The notes beneath the pieces are model-generated. The model was not told the origin of the DNA. It worked only from the letters and a program-made list of their open reading frames with translations, and searched no databases. The position numbers and the translations under genes were made by a program. A stretch of 21,209 bases of DNA. It comes from Acidobacteriota bacterium (GTDB lineage Bacteria > Acidobacteriota > Terriglobia > Acidiferrales > UBA7541). This document shows positions 15,938-21,209 of this stretch, one piece after another. The DNA lies in NCBI GenBank assembly GCA_003224075.1, contig QHYF01000081.1, forward strand, positions 1 through 21,209, in the 5' to 3' direction. Each line of letters opens with the position of its first letter. Position 1 is the first letter of the stretch.

Positions 15938-15956
15938 GTTCCGGCTCCGCCGGAAC
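15938..15956 (+). repeat. Hairpin with core CCGGC-TCC-GCCGG
   Basis: GTTCCGGC-TCC-GCCGGAAC is a perfect 8-bp stem with a 3-nt loop, 24 nt after the rodA stop. It has no T-run. It is one of four intergenic copies of the CCGGC-N3-GCCGG core in this window. Confidence 0.75.
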
Positions 15957-15982
15957 GCACCGGAGAAGAAATTGGAATTGTT

Positions 15983-16003
15983 GATCCCGGCCAGGCCGGG
16001 GTC
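15983..16003 (+). repeat. Hairpin with core CCGGC-CAG-GCCGG
   Basis: GATCCCGGC-CAG-GCCGGGGTC is a 9-bp stem with one G:T wobble pair in the RNA and a 3-nt loop. It follows the previous hairpin by 26 nt and has the same core. Confidence 0.7.
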
Positions 16004-16226
16004 ACCGGTAAGAAGGATTTTAAGTGAGGACAGCATCGTCCGCCGTTCGCCCGGCAAGTATCCGGCAACGGACCAGCCTCGATAGACTGAGGAGCTTTCT
16101 TCCCTCTGGCTTCGAACGCCAAGCCAACCCACTACAGGTGTGGCCCATGTGTCCCCGGCTCGATCGGGGCGGCGCGTTTTTCCGGACCTCCGATGGGCAG
16201 AAGCTCGCGGCGATGCGTCCTGCAGT

Positions 16227-16248
16227 GAACTCCGGCAAGGCCGGGTTC
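16227..16248 (+). repeat. Hairpin with core CCGGC-AAG-GCCGG next to the RNase ribosome site
   Basis: GAAC, a bulged T, then CCGGC-AAG-GCCGG and GTTC form nine pairs. The stem ends 6 nt before the AAGGAG ribosome site of the RNase gene, close enough to influence ribosome access. Confidence 0.7.
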
Positions 16249-16265
16249 GCGCATAAGGAGTTTTC

Positions 16266-19200
16266 ATGTCAAAAGAATTGGTTATCTCCGCGGCCTCCCA
16301 CGAACGGCGGGTCGCGATTCTCGAAGAGGGTCAGTTAGTCGAAATCTACATCGAGCGCGAGAAAGAATTCGCGCTGGTCGGCAGCATCTACAAAGGAAAA
16401 GTCACCCGCGTCCTTCCCGGTATGCAGTCTGCCTTCGTGGACATCGGTCTTGACGGCGACGCCTTCCTCTATGTCAGCGACGTCTTCGAAAACCTCGAGG
16501 ACTACGATCACGGTCATCCGCCCGAGCAGCCCCTGACCTCCCCTGCCTCGCTGCCGCCCGCGATTGGCGCGTCGGTTGATGTGCTTCCGGGCGAGACTCT
16601 GGCGCGTGCCAGCGAGCGTCACGAAGAGGCGCCTCTGGATGAGTCCCATTCCCAGGAAACTCACTACGGTGAGCCGGTGTCACACGAAGAGGCCCGCGCC
16701 CCCGAAGGTGAACATCCCGGGGAACAGGTCGGCCTCTCTCCGCAGGCGCCTCGGGAAGAGCAGCACGCTGAAACTACAGAGGAACGCCAGCCCGAATCCA
16801 ATGCTTCCGCGCCCCAGAATTTCGCCCCGCACTACAATCCCACGCAGAACTATCCGCCTCGCAGCGGTAACGACCGCCCCAGCCAGAATTATGGCCGTGG
16901 CGGGGATCGCGGCCAGGGGGGACGTTGGGGACGCCGCGGTGGTCGTCGTCGTGGCGGCCGTCCGCAGGGTGGCCCGGGTGGAAGAAACCTCCCTCCCTCG
17001 AAATACGCATCGCCGCAGGGGAGCGAATCCCGCGGCTACGACAATCGCGGCGCACAGCAGCGCGGTTACGACAATCGGCGTCCGGAGGTTCCGCGCAACA
17101 CGGGTTCCTCCTCGGAAGGCACCGAAGAGCAGCTCCTTCTCCCCGGCGAATCGCTTGCAAAGTACCGCGGCAAGCCGGTGGCGCCGCCCGCGGTTGCTCC
17201 CATCATCGAGCACGAAACGCGCGAAGAACCGGCCGCAGCCGAAGAAACGACGACGCGCGCGACCGGCAACTTGTCTGCCACCGCTCCAAGCGGCGCTGGC
17301 GTTTCCCGCCGTTTCTCGGGCGGTTTGCCCAGTTGGCTGCTGGCCGATGCCGGAACGGAAGCAGAAGCGCCAGCCTCGGAAGAACCTTCCACTGCAGGGC
17401 GCCGGTCCGTCGAATCGTCACCCGATTCGGCCGGAAACGAATCCGAACACGCTCCCAATGACGCCGATCTGAACGAAGATCAGTTCGCCGCGCTCGCTTC
17501 CGGAATCGTCGAAGCAAAGCACGAAGAGACTCAGGAAGTCGCGGCCGCTGACGCCGTCGTCGGCGGTGCGGAGTTCGAAGAGGAAGAAGCTGAGGAAGAG
17601 GTGGATGAGGCCTCCGAAGAGGCCGAGGAAACTCATCCGGTGGAGGCTTCGGAGCTCTCCGAGGAAGAAACCGAGGAAATCGAAGCGGGCCGTGCGGCCA
17701 GTCGCGCGGAATTCGCCGCGGACGCGGCCCATGAGAGCGCCGAACACGCGGCCGCGCTCGGCGAGCACGAGACGCCCGAGCACGAACATGCCGAAGAGGA
17801 AGTGATCTCGGCATCTTCCGGCGAAGCCGCCGCCGCAGAAGCCGCCGTCATCGAAGGCGATGTCACCCTGCTCCCGGGCGAAACCCGCGCGCCACACAGT
17901 GGTGGAACCGGCGCGCCTCGAGAGGATTTTCCCCGCGATTCCGCGCGCATCGGCGGCGACCCGCGCTCGCGCTTCCAGCGTCCGTTCCGCAGCGGTGGCC
18001 GTGACCGCGGCCACGGCGGGCGTCCTGATCGCCGCGGCGGTGACCGTGGAGGCCGCCCGCGTTTCGAACGCCGTGGTCCTGGCGGCCCGCGGCATGACCG
18101 TGGGCATCACGGATATTCCGGCCCGTCGCGCCGCCCGCAGCTCATTTCCGAAATGCTCAGGGCCGGTCAGGATGTCGTCATCCAGATCGCCAAGGAGCCT
18201 CTCGGCAAGAAGGGCGCGCGCATCACCAGCCACGTTGCTCTTCCCGGCCGTTTCCTCGTCTACATGCCGACAATCGATCACATCGGCGTTTCGCGCAAAA
18301 TCGCTTCGGCGGAAAACCGTTCGCGCCTGCGCCGCCTAGTCAGCGAAGCTCGTGGCGCGTACCCGGGCGGCTTTATCGTTCGCACCGCCGCCGGCGGCGC
18401 CACCGACGAGGAAATTCGCACCGACATCGAATTCCTCGGCAAGACCTGGAATGAAATCAAACAGAAGAGCGAGGACCGCAAAGCCCCCGCGCTCTTGCAC
18501 CGCGACCTTGATCTCGTCGAGCGCATGCTCCGCGATTACGTCAGCGACGACTTCACCGCCATCTGGATTGACAGCGAAGAGGAGTACGGCAAGGTCGTCG
18601 AGTTCGTCAGCCGCTTCCAGCCCAAGCTCGTCAGCCGCGTCAAGCTCTACACCAAGGAAACCCCTATCTTCGAAGAGTTCGGCATCCAGCACGAGCTCGA
18701 CAAAGCTCTCCGTGCCAAGGTCTGGCTAAAGTCCGGCGGCTACATCGTCATCAACCACACCGAAGCTCTCGTGGCCATTGATGTCAACACCGGCAAATTT
18801 GTCGGCAAGGGTTCCACGCGCCTCGAAGACACCATCGTCAAGACCAACCTCGAGGCCGTGAAAGAGATCGTCCGCCAGATCCGTCTGCGCGACCTCGGCG
18901 GCATCATCGTCGTGGACTTCATTGACATGGAAGAGCGCCGCAACCGCGAAAAGGTTTTGTCCGCTCTGCAAATGGCCCTCGAGCAGGACAAAGCGCCCTC
19001 GAAAGCGCTTTCCTTCAACGAATTCGGTCTCGTCTGCATCACCCGCAAGCGCACCAAGCAGGCCCTCGAACGCGTCCTCTGCCAGCCCTGCCCGTACTGC
19101 ACCGGCTCCGGCATGGTCAAGTCCATTCCCACGCTGTGCTACGAAATCCAGGCCGAAGCGCGCAAAATGGCCAGCGCCGCCGAGCACGAAGGTCCGAACC

Positions 19201-19346
19201 TCACGCTCCGCGTGCACCCGGAAATCGCCAAGGCGCTCAAGACCCGCGAGTCCATGCTCATCGACGAACTCGAGCAGAACTCCCACAAACACGTCATCAT
19301 CCAATCCGACGCCACCCTCCACTGGGAGCAGTACGACATCTACTAG
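16266..19346 (+). CDS. RNase E/G family endoribonuclease with a large disordered insertion in its S1 domain
   Basis: A 1026-aa enzyme that would cut single-stranded RNA in mRNA decay and rRNA/tRNA maturation. Residues 1-80 are the first half of the S1 domain (KGKVTRVLPGMQSAFVDIG at 43-61). Residues about 81-622 are low complexity: an RGG-rich patch at 209-240, a Glu-rich patch at 436-475, and a second Arg/Gly patch at 575-617. The S1 domain resumes at about 623 (LRAGQDVVIQIAKEPLGKKG). The RNase H-like and DNase I-like parts follow, with catalytic Asp839 in AIDVNTG and Asp884 in VVDFIDM, by comparison with E. coli RNase E D303 and D346. The zinc-link motif CPYC is at 942-945. The roughly 70-residue C-terminus is short, as in RNase G; no C-terminal degradosome scaffold exists. 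The start is fixed by AAGGAG 5 nt upstream. Whether to call it rne or rng is unclear, so no symbol is given. Confidence 0.96.
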   Translation: MSKELVISAASHERRVAILEEGQLVEIYIEREKEFALVGSIYKGKVTRVLPGMQSAFVDIGLDGDAFLYVSDVFENLEDYDHGHPPEQPLTSPASLPPAIGASVDVLPGETLARASERHEEAPLDESHSQETHYGEPVSHEEARAPEGEHPGEQVGLSPQAPREEQHAETTEERQPESNASAPQNFAPHYNPTQNYPPRSGNDRPSQNYGRGGDRGQGGRWGRRGGRRRGGRPQGGPGGRNLPPSKYASPQGSESRGYDNRGAQQRGYDNRRPEVPRNTGSSSEGTEEQLLLPGESLAKYRGKPVAPPAVAPIIEHETREEPAAAEETTTRATGNLSATAPSGAGVSRRFSGGLPSWLLADAGTEAEAPASEEPSTAGRRSVESSPDSAGNESEHAPNDADLNEDQFAALASGIVEAKHEETQEVAAADAVVGGAEFEEEEAEEEVDEASEEAEETHPVEASELSEEETEEIEAGRAASRAEFAADAAHESAEHAAALGEHETPEHEHAEEEVISASSGEAAAAEAAVIEGDVTLLPGETRAPHSGGTGAPREDFPRDSARIGGDPRSRFQRPFRSGGRDRGHGGRPDRRGGDRGGRPRFERRGPGGPRHDRGHHGYSGPSRRPQLISEMLRAGQDVVIQIAKEPLGKKGARITSHVALPGRFLVYMPTIDHIGVSRKIASAENRSRLRRLVSEARGAYPGGFIVRTAAGGATDEEIRTDIEFLGKTWNEIKQKSEDRKAPALLHRDLDLVERMLRDYVSDDFTAIWIDSEEEYGKVVEFVSRFQPKLVSRVKLYTKETPIFEEFGIQHELDKALRAKVWLKSGGYIVINHTEALVAIDVNTGKFVGKGSTRLEDTIVKTNLEAVKEIVRQIRLRDLGGIIVVDFIDMEERRNREKVLSALQMALEQDKAPSKALSFNEFGLVCITRKRTKQALERVLCQPCPYCTGSGMVKSIPTLCYEIQAEARKMASAAEHEGPNLTLRVHPEIAKALKTRESMLIDELEQNSHKHVIIQSDATLHWEQYDIY

Positions 19347-19353
19347 AATACTT

Positions 19354-19485
19354 TCAGCTGTTCCGGCGTGCCTTCGTGGCTTCGCGGCAGGCGGTGCATT
19401 GAACAAATTTGCTCCGGTTTCTCTTGCCGCAGTCCACGCACTTACCTGTTCTCTTGCGTTCCGCATATAGCTGTTTGGCGTTCAT
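19354..19485 (-). CDS. 43-aa CxxC/CxxC putative zinc-ribbon protein
   Basis: The short protein starts MNAKQLYAERKRTGKCVDCG and carries two CxxC pairs, Cys16/Cys19 and Cys30/Cys33, in a very basic context. Such knuckles bind one zinc ion and often contact nucleic acid. The start chosen has GGAAG about 9 nt upstream; a longer frame from 19554 adds 23 residues without character and would contain the proposed promoter. It converges with the RNase gene, with only 7 nt between the two stop codons. The function is unknown. Confidence 0.6.
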   Translation of the reverse strand: MNAKQLYAERKRTGKCVDCGKRNRSKFVQCTACREATKARRNS

Positions 19486-19504
19486 GGTCTGAGCTTCCGT
19501 CTTA

Positions 19505-19533
19505 ATTATGGTACATAACTTAGTGGATAACAG
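19505..19533 (-). promoter_or_regulatory. Possible promoter of the zinc-ribbon gene
   Basis: On the minus strand CATAAT (complement of 19505-19510; 5/6 match to the -10) lies 17 nt after CTGTTA (complement of 19528-19533; 3/6 match to the -35). The leader would be about 13 nt long. This AT-rich island contrasts with the GC-rich surroundings. Confidence 0.3.
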
Positions 19534-19568
19534 ACATGGTACGGCAGCACTCACGTATTCGCCTCACC

Positions 19569-20729
19569 TCAGTAGTATGTGAGTTTGCGGTTGCAGAGGC
19601 GGACGCTGGACGATTCAACCCGGCCGGAGCTATGATTCGCGGTTTGTTGCGTCCAGTTGCCGTAGCTGTCGTATTGATAGGCATACTGAACTTCATTCTC
19701 ACCAGCTAGATCAGGTGATTCTGTTGGTTCAGTGGCGCGCTTGTCTGGAATAAGGGTGCCATTTTCCTCCACTGAGAATGCCACGCCGACCGGAACGGTG
19801 GAGTTTCCGGCGATAGTTGTCCGTTCCTCACTCTTGTCGCCGCGTTCGTTGTAGGCGATTATGGTGACCTTATCAAACATGAAGTTGCGATCGTGGATTT
19901 TGGTTATGCGGCCTTGCTCATCGTAAATGTACGATGTGCCTGTACCACTTCGTCCCCGGAGTAACGACTTCATTGCTGTATTCATCGCTTCTAGCTGTGC
20001 GGCAGTGAGTTGTGGTTGCCCTTCGGCGCCGAACCTATCGGCGAAAAACAATGCTGGGTTTTCTTGGATTGGTTCTTCTTCGACGAGTCGGCCATTAGCG
20101 TCGTACGTGCGAACGATCCGGCTCACAAGGCGGTCTTCGGCGTCACGGATTTGTGCCTCCGTGGGCTGATCGTTGCCGTCGTAGATTGTAGTAATGTGGC
20201 CACCAACGGGCACGCCAATACCCGCCCCAACGGCAGCCTCCCAAGGGGAACCGGAGTACATGGAGCTTTGCGCTCGTTGGAGCGCTCTCGTGTCGAAGTG
20301 TTGGACCGCGGTCTTGCGGCCCTGCTCATCGTAGTGGAAGTTAGTCCGATTTCCTGTTTCACTGCTATTCGTAGTGGTTAGGAGCCTTCCTGTATCATCG
20401 TAGTCAGATCGCATCTCCGTGCCCAGCTCACCCAATTTTCCCGAGACGGTTTTGACCAAGTGGCCATTGGTATCGTATATGTTTGCGGAGACCCACTCTG
20501 AGCCGTCTGGCTGCGTCGTGCGAATTGTAAGAACCCGCCCGTCTATGCTGTATTCGCTCGTAGTCAGGGATTTACCGCCCGGATAGATCGTTTCTTCGGT
20601 ACACGTTCTGACCGGGCCGCGAAGCCCAGCTTTTTCACGGTCTGACATATTGGTGCTCCGGATGGCAGATGAAGGGCTTTGAAGTGCATTGAGGGTCAGG
20701 AAAACGGCGAGTGATAGCTTTAGATTCAT
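19569..20729 (-). CDS. Exported YD-repeat (RHS-like) protein
   Basis: A 386-aa protein beginning with a signal peptide (1 to about 22, MNLKLSLAVFLTLNALQ...SSA). At least eight degenerate YD repeats of the form YDxxGRxxxxx follow, for example YDTNGHLVKT, YDDTGRLLTT, YDEQGRKTAV, YDANGRLVEE, YDEQGRITKI, YNERGDKSEE and YDSYGNWTQQ. Such repeats build the beta-wrapped shell of RHS and teneurin proteins. Here there are too few for a full shell and no RHS core or toxin tip, so this is a small solitary secreted or periplasmic version of unknown role. The ATG at 20729 is preferred because it begins the signal peptide; the frame also extends upstream to 20780. The ribosome site is weak. It is transcribed toward the zinc-ribbon gene. 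Confidence 0.85.
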   Translation of the reverse strand: MNLKLSLAVFLTLNALQSPSSAIRSTNMSDREKAGLRGPVRTCTEETIYPGGKSLTTSEYSIDGRVLTIRTTQPDGSEWVSANIYDTNGHLVKTVSGKLGELGTEMRSDYDDTGRLLTTTNSSETGNRTNFHYDEQGRKTAVQHFDTRALQRAQSSMYSGSPWEAAVGAGIGVPVGGHITTIYDGNDQPTEAQIRDAEDRLVSRIVRTYDANGRLVEEEPIQENPALFFADRFGAEGQPQLTAAQLEAMNTAMKSLLRGRSGTGTSYIYDEQGRITKIHDRNFMFDKVTIIAYNERGDKSEERTTIAGNSTVPVGVAFSVEENGTLIPDKRATEPTESPDLAGENEVQYAYQYDSYGNWTQQTANHSSGRVESSSVRLCNRKLTYY

Positions 20730-20742
20730 TGTTGACTTACCG

Positions 20743-20760
20743 CCGAGCACCGAGGCTCGG
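20743..20760 (-). repeat. 6-bp hairpin in the leader of the YD-repeat gene
   Basis: CCGAGC and GCTCGG flank the 6-nt loop ACCGAG (plus-strand reading). The stem ends 13 nt before the chosen start codon. It might limit translation, but there is no direct support for this. Confidence 0.35.
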
Positions 20761-20865
20761 CCACCAAGATCATAATACATTGCGTGAAAGAGTAGCGCCT
20801 TTCTCCTGCTCTTCTCCTTCTGTGATGGTCAAGCACCCTTGCTTTCTGCCGCACGGGTTTCTCCT

Positions 20866-20915
20866 GCCGCTGTAGCGGCGGGCGGCACTTGTCCCGACTT
20901 GGTCGGGAGCCCGCC
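20866..20915. repeat. Compound nested palindrome (REP-like)
   Basis: Three inverted repeats overlap: GCCGC-TGTA-GCGGC (20866-20879), TCCCGAC-TTG-GTCGGGA (20892-20908, perfect 7-bp stem with a 3-nt loop), and an outer GGCGGGC (20877-20883) pairing with GCCCGCC (20909-20915). The first and outer stems compete for the same bases. No T-run follows on either strand. The form and intergenic position resemble REP/BIME-type elements. Confidence 0.65.
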
Positions 20916-21028
20916 ATCTTCGATCTTCCCCGTGCCGATCTCGTGCAACCACATGAAATGGCTGGAACCACGCCTGCCAAAAAGAAGTAATACGGAACGG
21001 TTCGCGGCGGGCCGCTACCAAGTCATTT

Positions 21029-21209
21029 TTACGCGTGAGCGTGCGCACGTCTCCGGGACGATTTGCGCGGCGGATCGTCTTCGGATAGTTCAGACAGCAC
21101 GACCGGCGCACGATCTGGAAATTCCGCAATGATACGCACATCGCCGCCCATCGCCTTGACCGTTTTTCGTAGCGTCGAGAGCAATAGATCGCTGCGTTTT
21201 TCGAGTCGC
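21029..21209 (-). CDS. HigA-like antitoxin, C-terminal part (cut by window edge)
   Basis: The last 59 codons of a minus-strand gene entering from the right edge. The segment LLSTLRKTVKAMGGDVRIIA followed by EFPDRAPV matches the C-terminal signature of Xre-family antitoxins paired with RelE/HigB-type toxins. There the segment follows the helix-turn-helix and forms the dimer and toxin-contact region. A basic SSRRRAHAHA tail ends the protein. In HigBA-type modules the toxin gene usually lies upstream of the antitoxin, that is to the right and outside the window. The helix-turn-helix itself is not visible here. Confidence 0.75.
   Translation of the reverse strand, partial: RLEKRSDLLLSTLRKTVKAMGGDVRIIAEFPDRAPVVLSELSEDDPPRKSSRRRAHAHA

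Larger units (their letters stand above)
15915..16265 (+). promoter_or_regulatory. Long hairpin-rich leader upstream of the RNase E/G gene
   Basis: A 351-nt gap without a supported gene, containing at least four stem-loops on the coding strand (15938-15956, 15983-16003, 16153-16169, 16227-16248). It ends in a strong ribosome site, AAGGAG (16255-16260), 5 nt before the ATG. In E. coli, rne mRNA has a structured 5' leader through which RNase E controls its own level; this leader could serve the same purpose. No confident promoter was found. The first 113 nt are also open in the -1 frame relative to rodA. Confidence 0.5.
20730..21028. other. Intergenic region between antitoxin and YD-repeat genes
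   Basis: A 299-nt spacer downstream of the HigA-like gene and upstream of the YD-repeat gene, both on the minus strand. It holds a compound palindrome at 20866-20915 and a small hairpin at 20743-20760. No gene or clear promoter is visible. Confidence 0.5.

Noticed and set aside
16024..16338. 104-aa frame overlapping the start of the RNase gene
   Set aside because: It is in a different frame from the RNase, has no ribosome site, and runs through leader hairpins.
16564..18281. Several long open frames (e.g. 16564-17472 plus, 17418-18281 minus) within the RNase insert
   Set aside because: They arise from the biased Arg/Gly/Glu codons of the insert. The main frame is continuous from one S1 half to the other, so no frameshift or nested gene is needed.
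20839..21132. 97-aa plus-strand frame in the right-hand spacer
   Set aside because: It runs through the compound palindrome and opposite the HigA-like gene; the translation has no protein-like features.

Overview
The window looks like a chromosomal segment of a GC-rich, rod-shaped bacterium with a Gram-negative type envelope. The best guess is an Acidobacteriota member (Koribacter/Terriglobia-like). This rests on the gene order mreB-mreC-mreD / mrdA-rodA / RNase E/G, on the many small exported Ala/Ser/Thr/Lys-rich proteins, on the solitary YD-repeat protein, and on the style of the intergenic palindromes. The assignment is inferred from gene content; no marker gene was compared.

Left part (1-6250), mostly minus strand: the start of a small membrane protein cut by the window edge; an acyl-CoA/acyl-lipid desaturase; a small plus-strand cupredoxin-like protein; two neighbouring exported proteins (a ComEA-like helix-hairpin-helix protein and a low-complexity protein with a short conserved C-terminal module); an unknown 142-aa protein; and a membrane-anchored SurA/PpiD-type peptidyl-prolyl isomerase. 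Most of these act in the envelope.

Central part (6254-15914), mostly plus strand: a membrane-anchored FecR-domain protein, then the elongasome genes mreB, mreC, mreD, mrdA (PBP2) and rodA, which build the lateral cell wall. The cluster is split by an antisense pair, thrC (threonine synthase) plus a shikimate-kinase-like P-loop kinase, lying between mreD and mrdA.

Right part (15915-21209): a 351-nt hairpin-rich leader followed by a 1026-aa RNase E/G. Its S1 domain is split by a roughly 540-residue disordered, RGG- and Glu-rich insertion. Then, on the minus strand, come a 43-aa CxxC/CxxC protein, an exported YD-repeat protein, and the C-terminus of a HigA-like antitoxin cut by the right edge.

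The most striking observations are (i) the large disordered insertion inside the RNase E/G S1 domain, with a thrice-repeated LPGE motif; (ii) four intergenic hairpins with the same core CCGGC-N3-GCCGG, placed before mrdA and around the RNase leader; and (iii) degenerate 7-bp-period repeats filling the mreB-mreC spacer and abutting the start codons of mreC and rodA, neither of which has a visible Shine-Dalgarno sequence. No tRNA, rRNA, CRISPR array or insertion sequence was seen.
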